A DNA stretch of 64,000 nucleotides from Collinsella sp. (lineage in GTDB: Bacteria > Actinomycetota > Coriobacteriia > Coriobacteriales > Coriobacteriaceae). This document shows, piece after piece, positions 7,782 to 16,382 of the stretch. Position 1 is the first letter of the stretch. Each line of letters begins with the position of its first letter. Under the pieces are notes generated by a model. That model did no database searches. It was not told the DNA's origin and saw nothing but the letters and a program-made list of their open reading frames with translations. The position numbers and the translations under genes are program-made. The DNA lies in assembly GCA_019425015.1 (NCBI GenBank), contig JAHYYJ010000003.1:1-64000 (forward strand), read 5' to 3'.

Positions 7782-9326
7782 CTAGTCTTGGGGTGTCCAG
7801 GACCAGAAGAAGTTGATGAGGGCTACGCGCGAGGAGGCACCGGTCTTTTTGTTGATCGAAGCGATGTGGCGATAGAGCGTGGAGCGCGAAAGGAAGAGTG
7901 CCGCCGCCACGTCCTGCACGCTGTCGTCCGAAACGACCAGCGCCTCCAGAACATCGCGCTCGCGCTTGGTGAGCCCAAAGGCGGCAACGAAGCCATCGAG
8001 CCGATCGTCAAACGAAAGTTCCGGCGCCTCCAGGGGCGCCGTGTCGGCCTGGCCGGGCTCACAGCTCACGCCAAGATCGTCGGTGGCAAGCGCCAGCCCG
8101 CCGTGCGTCGCCTCGCCCTCACCGTCTTGTCTAAACTGCCCTAACAGCGAAATCGCGATGCCGACAAACAGCACGAGCACGACGCTCACTGCCGCCAGCA
8201 CGTTTTGACTCGAGATAATCGCCACCGCCGGAGCCGTCACGAGTATCGAGCAAACGTTGTTGATAACACGGCCCATGCACGGCCACAGATACGCCCAGCG
8301 GGCATACATCGAAATCGCGGCGAACTTCGCGGTGAAGAACACCACGAAAAAGCCCGTGCCAAGGTAAAAGATAATCGTGGCGGCAAGCGTGTTGCCACCG
8401 TTGCCATCGGTGATAAGCACAAAGAACGAGAGCGTGGACAGCATGGCGGCGCACGTCATGATGATATTCATATACGAACGCCCACGCAGGTCATACAGGA
8501 CGCCGGCGGCAAGGGCGCTCACAACCAGCAGCAAGCGCGGCCAGTCGCCCAGATCGATAGCGCCAGCGGCATGCGAGGTCGTAAGGCCGGCATTGAGGGC
8601 CGCGAACACGCCGGTGAGGCAAGCGGTCGCCACCGTCAGACGCACCACGGCGCCCTGAAAGGCCACCTTTGCCTCGGGGTCATCGTGCCACCTGGCGCCA
8701 CGCTCCGACGCATCGACCGATAGCTCGGCAATCCCGACCTCGAACTCGGGCGCAGGCTCATCACGCAATTTAGCGCGGCGGGCACCGTGAAGCAGCCCCA
8801 CCAGCGCGATCGCACAGGCAATGAGAACAGACTGCTGGGGAATGCCCGCAGGCATCACCATATGGTTGAGCACCTGCACCAAAATGCCCGCAGCATAGGA
8901 AACCGCCACGGCGCGCGCCAGGCAGGGCGTCTGCGCAAAACGCCGCGCAAGATTGGCATGGGCGGTCGATCCGCAATAGCCCAGGGCGCAGCACGCCACC
9001 AGGCCGCCGGCAATTACTACCTCAAACCGCACTGCCATAATCATCAGCAGCAACGCCGATACCAACAGCACGCCCGTAATATCGCTCGTCGCATCGATCG
9101 TCTGGGGACGGCGATAGTACAGAAATGGGCGCACGAAAAAGCCAATCACGCTCGCGCCGACAACGATGCTCTCGTAGATGACGACCTCACTCGATGGCAC
9201 GAACTCGGCCATGCGCGCATCAAAGAAATACTCGCACGCCAAAAACGTGAAGAAGAACAGCGCTAGGCACAGAATCTCCCGCATGCCCCGGCGCAAATAT
9301 GCGGTTGTGTCTCCCAGGTCCCTCAT
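7782..9326 (-). CDS. Membrane-bound LuxR-family transcriptional regulator
   Basis: About 514 residues from the ATG at 9326 (after GGGTGGGGGT); an ATG at 9362 has no ribosome site. Roughly the first 390 residues hold about 12 hydrophobic segments in an MFS-like layout. A linker of about 55 residues follows, then a C-terminal LuxR helix-turn-helix (LTKRERDVLEAL ... FLSRSTLYRHIASINKKTG). Such transporter-like sensor plus LuxR fusions are numerous in Coriobacteriia and usually control a neighbouring gene; here the target is not obvious. The acting site would be the membrane, with the DNA-binding domain in the cytoplasm. Confidence 0.85.
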   Translation of the reverse strand: MRDLGDTTAYLRRGMREILCLALFFFTFLACEYFFDARMAEFVPSSEVVIYESIVVGASVIGFFVRPFLYYRRPQTIDATSDITGVLLVSALLLMIMAVRFEVVIAGGLVACCALGYCGSTAHANLARRFAQTPCLARAVAVSYAAGILVQVLNHMVMPAGIPQQSVLIACAIALVGLLHGARRAKLRDEPAPEFEVGIAELSVDASERGARWHDDPEAKVAFQGAVVRLTVATACLTGVFAALNAGLTTSHAAGAIDLGDWPRLLLVVSALAAGVLYDLRGRSYMNIIMTCAAMLSTLSFFVLITDGNGGNTLAATIIFYLGTGFFVVFFTAKFAAISMYARWAYLWPCMGRVINNVCSILVTAPAVAIISSQNVLAAVSVVLVLFVGIAISLLGQFRQDGEGEATHGGLALATDDLGVSCEPGQADTAPLEAPELSFDDRLDGFVAAFGLTKRERDVLEALVVSDDSVQDVAAALFLSRSTLYRHIASINKKTGASSRVALINFFWSWTPQD

Positions 9327-9512
9327 GGTAACCCCCACCCGCTTTGTTGTCCGGAACACCATTTTAATAAAGAACCAATCTCAATATCGAAGCCGAGCTC
9401 GAAATACTGTAAATTCGACCCCAGCCGTCCGCATGACGCCGCGATTTTGAGCCGCATGACCCAGAAGGGGCGCGCGCGGCTTGCAGCTCGACAAGGAGTG
9501 CCCTCCAACTGC

Positions 9513-9552
9513 CACTCATTTAAGCACTCATTTAAGTACGTCCCCAATGAGT
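9513..9552. repeat. Intergenic repeat, ACTCATT/AATGAGT family
   Basis: A 27-bp unit at 9526-9552 has ends ACTCATT and AATGAGT and core TTAAGTACGTCCCC. A truncated copy of its left end (9513-9524) lies directly before it. Full inverted pairs of the same unit occur at 16202-16261 and 58945-59004. Confidence 0.8.
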
Positions 9553-9562
9553 AAACAAAGAG

Positions 9563-9622
9563 TGCGACGGAATGGCTCCCCTTGGCAGCTTAAAGCCGTC
9601 ATGCAGGAACCATTCCGTCGCA
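9563..9622. repeat. Long hairpin between the LuxR and GH140 genes
   Basis: Arms TGCGACGGAATGG (9563-9575) and CCATTCCGTCGCA (9610-9622) pair perfectly over 13 bp around a 34-base loop. It sits 44 bp downstream of the GH140 gene on that gene's coding strand. No T-run follows, so it is not a classic terminator. The stretch from 9363 to 9665 holds no gene, only these repeats. Confidence 0.75.
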
Positions 9623-9665
9623 GCCTAATGAAAGGGACTGGGTTGTAAATGTTGGAGAAGAGCCG

Positions 9666-10979
9666 TTAGCGCCCGGGGGCCAGGATCACCAGCGCGTCGT
9701 GCTCAAAGGGATGCTGCGCCACGCGCACGGTGCCGTCACCGTTGTCACGGACGGGCAGCTTTGCGATGCGCTTGTCCTCCATGTCGAGGACCGTCGCCGT
9801 CCAGCCACGCGCGCCGTCGAGCTTAAACTTGAGCGCCGTGGTACGCGGCAGGTACGCGACGATGCGATCGCCAACGCGCGCCACACGGATGGACTCGCGC
9901 GCGTCGTCGAGAAGCTCCTGCGCCGGAACCACGGCAAGTGCATCGTCGGCAGCCGTAGCGCCCAGGGCGGCAAGCACGTGCTCGATCGCGCCAAAGTCCC
10001 ACACACCCGCAAACTGCAGGCACTCTTGCCAGCGGAAGGGCATGTCAAAGCCCTCGCCCAGGACCGAGCCCTGGCTGCGCGATGTCTGCCAGTTCCACAC
10101 GCCGTGTGCGCCATAGGTCACGCCGGCACTGGCGCCGGCAAGAATCGACGACCATACGCTCGCGCGGCAATCCTGCGCGGTAAAACGCCAGTAGACGTTG
10201 CGCGACGCACCCATCTGCTCGTAGCAAGGCTCGGAGTTGACCATCGGCTTTTTGGGATAGTTGGCGATAAAGTCCTGCGGCAGACGCCATGCCTCGGGCT
10301 GGCCCTCGTAGTTGTGGCCGGGCTGGAACATATAAAAGTCCAGACGGTCCAGATACTGCGCCGGAATGGTGCGGTTACCGCGGTTGATATGCATGGTGCG
10401 CAGTGCCTCGGGCGCGCGCTTGACGACCTCGTCGAGGGCGTCCTCGTAATAGGCGATCGCCTCGTCGCCGGCAAAGTCGGTATCGCCCGTCACCACGTAG
10501 ACGGGGTCGAACTCGCCCAGGTTCTCGACGACGCGGGCAACGTGGACGCGAACCTCCTCACGCGGCATAACCTCGGCGCCGCAACGCTCGGCGATCTTGG
10601 CGCCCCAGGTACCGGGTACGTAATTGCACCACATGAGCACGAGCGCCGGACGAATGCCGTGCTCGACGGCAGCACGGCACATGGCGGCGGCACGATCCCA
10701 GTACGCCTGGTTGGGACGGGACCAATCAAAGTGCACGCCGTCCTCGCTGGCATAGGGCCAAATGCCCAGGTCGGGGCAGCAGCGATCCCACTGCGGCAGC
10801 GTGTTGATCTGCAGTGCGTTCATGCCCTGCTCGGCACGGCGGGTCAGGTAGTAATCCCAGTCGTTCTCGGCGATGCTCGTAAATGCGCTCCAGCACGTAT
10901 CGGCAAACCAGAAGAACGGTTTGCCCTCGCACAAAAAGCCATCCTGGCGACCGTTGACGGTCAGCTTTCCCAAACTCAT
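9666..10979 (-). CDS. Apiosidase-like glycoside hydrolase (DUF4038/GH140-type)
   Basis: 437 residues. The N-terminal two thirds match the apiosidase-like TIM barrel (DUF4038): GKPFFWFADTCWSAF near residue 20, then VTGDTDFAGDE and NSEPCYEQMG, which carry the likely catalytic acids. The C-terminal 90 residues resemble the small beta domain often paired with it. There is no signal peptide, so it would act in the cytoplasm on an imported, perhaps PTS-phosphorylated, glycoside. The ATG at 10979 is chosen because AAAGGA lies 7 bases ahead; the frame is open to 11111. It follows the EIIBC gene on the same strand. Confidence 0.8.
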   Translation of the reverse strand: MSLGKLTVNGRQDGFLCEGKPFFWFADTCWSAFTSIAENDWDYYLTRRAEQGMNALQINTLPQWDRCCPDLGIWPYASEDGVHFDWSRPNQAYWDRAAAMCRAAVEHGIRPALVLMWCNYVPGTWGAKIAERCGAEVMPREEVRVHVARVVENLGEFDPVYVVTGDTDFAGDEAIAYYEDALDEVVKRAPEALRTMHINRGNRTIPAQYLDRLDFYMFQPGHNYEGQPEAWRLPQDFIANYPKKPMVNSEPCYEQMGASRNVYWRFTAQDCRASVWSSILAGASAGVTYGAHGVWNWQTSRSQGSVLGEGFDMPFRWQECLQFAGVWDFGAIEHVLAALGATAADDALAVVPAQELLDDARESIRVARVGDRIVAYLPRTTALKFKLDGARGWTATVLDMEDKRIAKLPVRDNGDGTVRVAQHPFEHDALVILAPGR

Positions 10980-11113
10980 CTGCATGTCCTTTCGTTTGAC
11001 AAAGGATTTGCGAACCGCCGAGGGCTTTCGCGGTAACCCCGCGCGAAAGCCCCCGCCGCTTGGCAAACCATCGCGGGCGAATACCGTCCGCCCCATCAGT
11101 CTACCTTGCAAGA

Positions 11114-11147
11114 AGGGCCCCGCCGGGCTTACGCCTGACGGGGCCCT
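11114..11147 (-). terminator. GC-rich hairpin after the EIIBC gene
   Basis: Arms AGGGCCCCG (11114-11122) and CGGGGCCCT (11139-11147) pair perfectly around 16 bases. It lies 40 bp downstream of the EIIC stop. The T-run is weak, so it may attenuate rather than fully separate the PTS gene from the GH140 gene. Confidence 0.6.
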
Positions 11148-11187
11148 GTCGTGTAGGTGAGGTCATATGTGACCGAACGGTTTGGCC

Positions 11188-12615
11188 TTAGGCCTCCATC
11201 TCGGCGAGTTCCTCCTTGGAGAAGCCGCAGGCAAAGACGACGGCAGCGGCGATGACAAAGGAGATTGCCATACCAACAATAGCCCAGACGGTGTTCATCT
11301 GGCCACCCTGCAGGTAGTTGGTGAAGACCAGGAAGTTGGAGGCACCGCCTGCGAGGTAGTAGGTAACACCCATGAGGCCGGAGAACACAGCGCCGATAGC
11401 ACCGCCGATGAACATGCCAAACATGGTGCGACGGAAGCGCATGAGGATGCCGAAGAGCGCGGGCTCGGTGACGCCGCCGGCGATGGCGGAGATGACGTAA
11501 CCGATGGCGAGAGACTTCTCGTCGGGGTTCTTCATCTTGAGGAAGGCACCGAAGGCGCAGCCCCAGACAGCGGCCATAGCGCAGTTGGTGGAAACGAAGA
11601 CGAAGGGATCGTAACCGGCAGCGATGATCTGAACCTGGGCGAGCAGGATGACGGGCATGTGCATGCCGCAGACCACGAAGAGCTGCCAGAAGGCGCCGAG
11701 GATGGCCATGACGATCAGGATGCCGATGCCGCCAAGGTCAGCAAGGCCGAAGAGGGCGTTGGCGATCAGCGTACCGATCTCGTTGCCGATCGGAGCGAGG
11801 ACGATGAAGGCAATGGGGATCGTGACGATCATGGTGCAGAACGGCGTGAAGACCGTGGACAGCACGTCGGGCATAACCTTCTTAAAGAACTTCTCGATGA
11901 AGTACAGGACGGGCACCGAAAGGATGATCGGCAGGACGGACTGCTGATAGTTGGCAGCAGCGATCTGGATGCCGTAGACGGAGATGATGCCGCCGCCCTC
12001 CTGGGTGGCGACGCTCACCACGGAAGGAGCCATGAGGGCGCCACCGAGCAGCATGCCGAGCACCGGGCTGGCGCCGAGCTTCTTAGCCGCGGCATAACCC
12101 AGGTAGATGGGGATAAAGGTGAACGTGGCCTCGTACAGCGTGGTGTAGAGGAACGTATAGGTCGGGTCGTCGGCCGAGAGCACACCGAGCATGGTGGGGC
12201 CGAGGACGGCCGCGATGGTACGGAACAGACCGCCGGCCATGAGCAGCGGGATGAGCTGGGTCATGGAGCCCGACAGATAGTCGAGGATGATATTGGGCAG
12301 GTTCTTGAGCTCGAACTACTCCTTGGGAGCATCGAGGTTCTCGTTGACGGCCTCACCCTGCTTGACACCGGAGATGGCGACGAACTCGGCGAGCACCTTG
12401 GGCACGTTCTGGCCGATGATGACCTGGAGCTGGCTGCCGGCAAACTGGCAACCCAGAACACCCCTGACCTTCTTGATCTTCTCCACGTCGGCCTTGCTGT
12501 TATCCTTGAGCGTCAGACGCAGGCGCGTCATGCAGTTGGTGGCAACGGAAACATTCTCCGCACCGCCCACGAGCTCGAGGACATCGGTGGCAATCTGCTT
12601 GTTATCTACTGCCAT
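11188..12615 (-). pseudogene. PTS sugar EIIBC gene interrupted by an in-frame amber codon
   Basis: The EIIB part (12616 down to 12319) and the EIIC part (down to 11188) lie in one frame. They are separated only by TAG at 12316-12318 and 18 further in-frame codons (FELKNLPNIILDYLSG...) that belong to the normal EIIC start. An intact gene would give about 475 residues of the glucose/sucrose/beta-glucoside EIIBC type. The EIIC half keeps its ten or so membrane segments and the conserved GVTEPALFG motif. There is no ribosome site before the first ATG after the stop (12262-12264). Either the transporter is lost, the amber is read through, or the base is a sequencing error. Confidence 0.8.
12316..12615 (-). 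CDS. PTS EIIB domain protein (fragment of a fused EIIBC)
   Basis: 99 residues starting at the ATG 12613-12615 after GGGGAGGGG. It contains the phosphorylated cysteine in NCMTRLRLTLKD (about residue 28) and the complete EIIB fold (VLGCQFAGSQLQVIIGQNV). It ends at the amber codon that separates it from the EIIC domain. It could still fold and accept phosphate from an EIIA, but without EIIC it would transport nothing. Confidence 0.75.
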   Translation of the reverse strand: MAVDNKQIATDVLELVGGAENVSVATNCMTRLRLTLKDNSKADVEKIKKVRGVLGCQFAGSQLQVIIGQNVPKVLAEFVAISGVKQGEAVNENLDAPKE

Positions 12616-12721
12616 GGGACCCCTCCCCATATCTTCGTGTGCCAGTCCCCTTGGGCTTAGGCACGCCTTTGGCCCGGCGACTATAACCCCTTACGGTTGC
12701 CGGACCCTTGGATACGCTTTT

Positions 12722-12751
12722 GTAAACAAGGTGTTTACTGAACGTTTACTG
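12722..12751. promoter_or_regulatory. Operator-like GTAAAC/GTTTAC sites upstream of EIIBC
   Basis: GTAAAC (12722-12727) and GTTTAC (12733-12738) form an inverted repeat, and GTTTACTG recurs at 12744-12751. The motif is shared with 12956-12977, 13042-13057, 32941-32977 and 34265-34300, pointing to one LacI-type regulator (inference). Confidence 0.5.
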
Positions 12752-12955
12752 GCTTTAGTTTACACGGAGCGCCGAATTTATGGCAATTTTGCCGTCTACA
12801 GTCCGGTGAACGGTAGGAAATCGGGGGTGAACGTATTTGAATGGCGGGAGATGGTCTCTTTGACCATCTATTGATATATAGCCATTTACGTGGGATTTTA
12901 TTTTGATGAACACCTCACTGATCTGTTAACTCATCAACAGAATCCCTGCTAGAAG

Positions 12956-12977
12956 CTAGTAAACATACGTTTAGTAG
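12956..12977. promoter_or_regulatory. Operator-like palindrome CTAGTAAAC/GTTTAGTAG
   Basis: CTAGTAAAC (12956-12964) and GTTTAGTAG (12969-12977) are inverted repeats with one mismatch around ATAC. It lies midway in the divergent EIIBC/esterase promoter region, which is AT-rich compared with the genes around it. Confidence 0.55.
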
Positions 12978-13041
12978 TTCACGACGTGTTCAATTTTGCC
13001 GTTTACCGAGTTCATCTTGTTATTCTTCAATTCTAGATTAC

Positions 13042-13057
13042 ACTAAACATGTTTAGT
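13042..13057. promoter_or_regulatory. Perfect 16-bp operator ACTAAACATGTTTAGT
   Basis: ACTAAACATGTTTAGT is a perfect palindrome, 48 bp upstream of the esterase start. Its size and symmetry fit a LacI-family operator, and the same half-sites occur before the LacI gene and the isomerase operon. Confidence 0.65.
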
Positions 13058-13105
13058 TTGTATTGCCGCAGATGCCAGGCATTCGCGGCGCAAGGGAGAC
13101 AGCTC

Positions 13106-14443
13106 ATGGAACTCAAATTGTGTACCTACGCAACCGTCACCACCTTGGGCGACTTTGGCCCCTGGATCAGCAAGGTCGTACTCGACCTGCCCTGCACCGT
13201 GCGCGCCAACGACATCGACGCGAACACCTTCCATATATATGTAGAGCGTCACGAGCGCTCGGGCGATGTTCTGATGCGCAAGGAATGCGGCGCCGACCAT
13301 GCCGCGCCCTCCGTGGGTTACATCGACATTCTCGCCGCATATCCGTGCGACGAGAACGGACGTAAGCTCGCCGTGGGCACCCATGTGGCGCTCGAGGTCG
13401 CCGAGCAGCGCCTGACCAAAAAGATCGAAGGCGGCGTCATGGGCTCGCGCATGCTCGATGACCAGTTGCACATCACGCAGCTCGCGGCTCTTCCCGGCAA
13501 CGACGGCGACGATCCCACCTGCGGCCTGGTCTTCGACACCTGCCGTGGCGATATCTGCCCTGCGCTCAAAGGCTGGAGCAACGACACGCAAAAGACCGCC
13601 GTCGACGGTATCGCGCTCGAATACGGCTTCTTTGAGCCCAGCTTTAAGGCCGAGGACTCGGCATGCTTCAACCCCTTTGCGCCCGAGGCCACGGCCGTGC
13701 CCCAAAAGGCACCGCTCGTGGTGTATCTGCACGGCGCCGGCGAGGGCAAGGGCGCCACGCAGGGCGAAGGCGCCACGCGCGCCTATATCGGCAACCGCGT
13801 GACGGCCATCAGCCAGGCGCAGATCCAGCGCTACTTTGGCGGCTTTGCCTGGGTGCTCGTACCGCAGTCGCCCACGTTTTGGATGGACAACGGCGTCGAG
13901 CAGCTTGGTCACTCCAACCAGAGCATCTACTCCCCCGTGCTCAAGGCACTTATCGATGAGTTTGTCGCCGAGCATGCCGACCGCATCGACACCGACCGCA
14001 TCGTGGTCGCCGGTCTTTCCAACGGCGGCTTTATGACCCTGCGCCTGTGCGCCGACTACCCCGATTTCTTCGCCGCGGGCCTTCCCTGCTGCGCCCCGTG
14101 GTACAACGCCACGGACGAGGACGTGGCCGCGCTCGCCAAGACGCCGCTGTGGTTTACGCACTCCAAGGGCGACGAGCTCGTGTCACCGCAACAGACCGTG
14201 CTGCCGCTCACGGCGCGCCTGCGCGATGCCGGCGCCAACGTGCACCTCACCTACTTTAGCCATGTCGAGGACCTGACCGGCGTGTATCGCGAGGCCGACG
14301 GCTCGGCCAAGAAGACGTTCAACCACGGCGTGTGGATCCACCAATTCAACGACCTGTGTTATCAAGACTTCGACGGGGGCAACGTACTCATCGACGGCGA
14401 GCCGGTGGGCTGCTGGGAGTGGTCGGCCAGGGTCGACCGCTAA
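13106..14443 (+). CDS. Alpha/beta hydrolase, prolyl-oligopeptidase/esterase type
   Basis: 445 residues without signal peptide. An N-terminal beta-rich domain of about 190 residues precedes the hydrolase domain. The oxyanion region is VVYLHGAGEG, the nucleophile is Ser305 in GLSNGGFM, the acid is probably Asp in KGDELVSPQQ, and the histidine is in NHGVWIH. This layout fits esterases that remove acyl groups from plant glycans. An ATG at 13049 lies inside the 13042-13057 operator and has no ribosome site, so the start at 13106 after AAGGGAG is chosen. It is divergent from the EIIBC/GH140 genes and probably controlled together with them. Confidence 0.8.
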   Translation: MELKLCTYATVTTLGDFGPWISKVVLDLPCTVRANDIDANTFHIYVERHERSGDVLMRKECGADHAAPSVGYIDILAAYPCDENGRKLAVGTHVALEVAEQRLTKKIEGGVMGSRMLDDQLHITQLAALPGNDGDDPTCGLVFDTCRGDICPALKGWSNDTQKTAVDGIALEYGFFEPSFKAEDSACFNPFAPEATAVPQKAPLVVYLHGAGEGKGATQGEGATRAYIGNRVTAISQAQIQRYFGGFAWVLVPQSPTFWMDNGVEQLGHSNQSIYSPVLKALIDEFVAEHADRIDTDRIVVAGLSNGGFMTLRLCADYPDFFAAGLPCCAPWYNATDEDVAALAKTPLWFTHSKGDELVSPQQTVLPLTARLRDAGANVHLTYFSHVEDLTGVYREADGSAKKTFNHGVWIHQFNDLCYQDFDGGNVLIDGEPVGCWEWSARVDR

Positions 14444-14522
14444 GCCCTCCCATCGCGGGGACCGGGGTTTAGTCTTGCCTTGCGCGTAACTGGCTGAATT
14501 GATTTTGATTGGAGCTGTTCCT

Positions 14523-16034
14523 ATGTCCCAGAAGTTGACTCGGGTGATTGTTACCACTGATATGGAAGTCGATGATATGAACTCACTTGTTCATTTGGCT
14601 CTGTATCTCAACTTGCTTGATGTTCAGGCTGTGGTGTATACGGCTTCGCAGTATCACTTTCTTGGGGATGGGGTTCATACGCTCGGCGAGGTGAATTCGC
14701 ATTGGCGGACCAAAGGGCGGCGCTCTTATGAGTGGGCTGTTGTGCCTCATGAGCCCGATCCGCTAGCCGGCGAGCTTCGTGAGTATCGGCCGTTTCCCGA
14801 GCATTGGATTGAGAGTCTCTGGAGTAATGAATATGCCCAGGCTTGGCCGCAGTTGCAGGCAAATGCGGCCGCTGCCGGTGAGCCGCCGTTTCCCACGCCC
14901 GCCCAGATGATCGAGCGCACCTTTGTGGGAAATGTTGCCTTTGAGGGTGATGTGACTGAGGAAACTGAGGGGTCTCGCGTAATTGCGCAGGCGATTCTGG
15001 ATGATGATCCGCGTACGTTATGGTTGCTCAGCTGGGGTGGTATGAATACGATCGTTCGCGCCCTCATGAGTATTGCCGAGCGCTATCGCGCCACGCCCGA
15101 GTGGCCCGCCGTGCAGCAGCAGGTCTATCAGAAGGTGCGCGTGATGGGCGTTGCCGATGGCGTGGGACAGGACAACTCGTGGCTCGACCATGGGCGCGAG
15201 CTCTTTCCCGAGCTCATCTTTTGGCGTACGCCCTATATGTATGGCAACTATTTCGACGCCAAAACAGCTCAGCCCGATACGCTGCCGCTGTTTAAGGCTC
15301 CCTGGCCCGAGCAGAATCTCACGCAGGGCAACGGCCCCCTCATGGCACGCTATATGCTCTATGGCGATGGTAAGGTCTACGAAAACGAGCCTGAGCGCTT
15401 TCAGTTTGGCAAGCATGCCCGTCTGGATTGGGGCCTGGAAGGCATGCCCGCGATGCAGTTTGAGCGCGGCGATTTTATGGCCGAAGGCGACAGCATGACC
15501 TATATTCCGCTGCTGCCGTTTGGCCTGCGCGGTATCGACGACCGCGGCTTCGATACGCTGCTGGGACGCATGTTTTTTGATGGGCATCCCGATGCGAACG
15601 CGCCCGCCGGTTTTGCCTCCATCGGCACGCCCGCAGACGACAATCTCAATCCCTATCTGCGTGCCTATCAGGAAGACTTTGCCGCCCGCGCGCAATGGTG
15701 TGCCCATGATCCGGCCATCTGCTCGCATCCGGCGCATGTTGTCGAGGTCACTGCCGACCGCAGCGCCACAGCCGGCGAGCGCGTCAACCTTACAGCGACC
15801 ATCGTCGACCCCGACGGCAAGGGCTTCGATGCACATTGGGATGTGGCCGTAGACCCATCGAGCTATGCAGGCGTCCAGGATCTGTCGATGTGGCAAGAAT
15901 GCACGGTAGACACCGCTTTCATCGTGCCCGCCGACGCGCGACCCGGCGACCGCCTTGTGCTCACCCTCACCGTCCAGACGCGCGCCGAGCGCCCCTGCAC
16001 CCGCTACGCCCAAATCGCCGTAACCGTGGCATAG
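14523..16034 (+). CDS. DUF1593 nucleoside-hydrolase-like protein
   Basis: 503 residues from the ATG after GGAGCTGTTCCT. The N-terminus (RVIVTTDMEVDDMNSLVHL) has the acidic metal-binding pattern of the nucleoside hydrolase fold, and the rest matches the DUF1593 family with a beta-sandwich C-terminal domain (about 420-503). Members often sit among plant-polysaccharide genes; the substrate is unknown. There is no signal peptide. It starts 80 bp after the esterase and is probably in the same operon. The first 180 codons use far more T- and G-ending codons (gat, gtt, cat, ttg, cgg) than the rest of the gene and its neighbours. Confidence 0.75.
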   Translation: MSQKLTRVIVTTDMEVDDMNSLVHLALYLNLLDVQAVVYTASQYHFLGDGVHTLGEVNSHWRTKGRRSYEWAVVPHEPDPLAGELREYRPFPEHWIESLWSNEYAQAWPQLQANAAAAGEPPFPTPAQMIERTFVGNVAFEGDVTEETEGSRVIAQAILDDDPRTLWLLSWGGMNTIVRALMSIAERYRATPEWPAVQQQVYQKVRVMGVADGVGQDNSWLDHGRELFPELIFWRTPYMYGNYFDAKTAQPDTLPLFKAPWPEQNLTQGNGPLMARYMLYGDGKVYENEPERFQFGKHARLDWGLEGMPAMQFERGDFMAEGDSMTYIPLLPFGLRGIDDRGFDTLLGRMFFDGHPDANAPAGFASIGTPADDNLNPYLRAYQEDFAARAQWCAHDPAICSHPAHVVEVTADRSATAGERVNLTATIVDPDGKGFDAHWDVAVDPSSYAGVQDLSMWQECTVDTAFIVPADARPGDRLVLTLTVQTRAERPCTRYAQIAVTVA

Positions 16035-16123
16035 CAAGGGCGGCGCCCACATTCGGCAGCCGCCGCATTCGGCAAAGAGTGTCCCCAGGCGTCAAACGAG
16101 CGGGGATTTTTGGACACCCAAAC

Positions 16124-16193
16124 AACGAGAGCGGACAATCTCCCACTTTGAGCCCACAAGCAGGCCAAAAATGGGAGATTATCCACTCTCGTT
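16124..16193. repeat. 70-base imperfect hairpin
   Basis: AACGAGAG (16124-16131) and AATCTCCCA (16137-16145) pair with TGGGAGATT (16172-16180) and CTCTCGTT (16186-16193), giving a stem of about 20 pairs with a small internal mismatch. It lies right before the next repeat. The region 16035-16382 has no convincing gene. Confidence 0.7.
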
Positions 16194-16201
16194 CTGCGAG
16201 C

Positions 16202-16261
16202 ACTCATTGGGGACGTACTTAAATGAGTAGTTTCACTCATTTAAGTACGTCCCCAATGAGT
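16202..16261. repeat. Inverted pair of the ACTCATT repeat (27-6-27 bp)
   Basis: Two 27-bp units, 16202-16228 and 16235-16261, are exact reverse complements separated by AGTTTC, forming a 60-bp palindrome. The unit is the same as 9526-9552. The spacing and size are identical to 58945-59004, where two core bases differ. Confidence 0.85.
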
Positions 16262-16382
16262 AGGAAAAATGGGCCATGTGTCCCAGTTGTGGAGACTCGT
16301 TGAGCCGTCTGGGTATCGTGAAAGGCTGCGCACTCCCCCATCATCAAAAGTGACACACGCTACCAGTTGATGGGAGGCAGCC

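Noticed and set aside
11182..12660. Long plus-strand open frame opposite the EIIBC gene
   Set aside because: Its protein is a His/Asp/Gly-rich shadow of the membrane protein on the other strand, without domain or ribosome site.
13049..13105. ATG at 13049 as esterase start
   Set aside because: It lies within a perfect operator palindrome and has no ribosome site; 13106 follows AAGGGAG.
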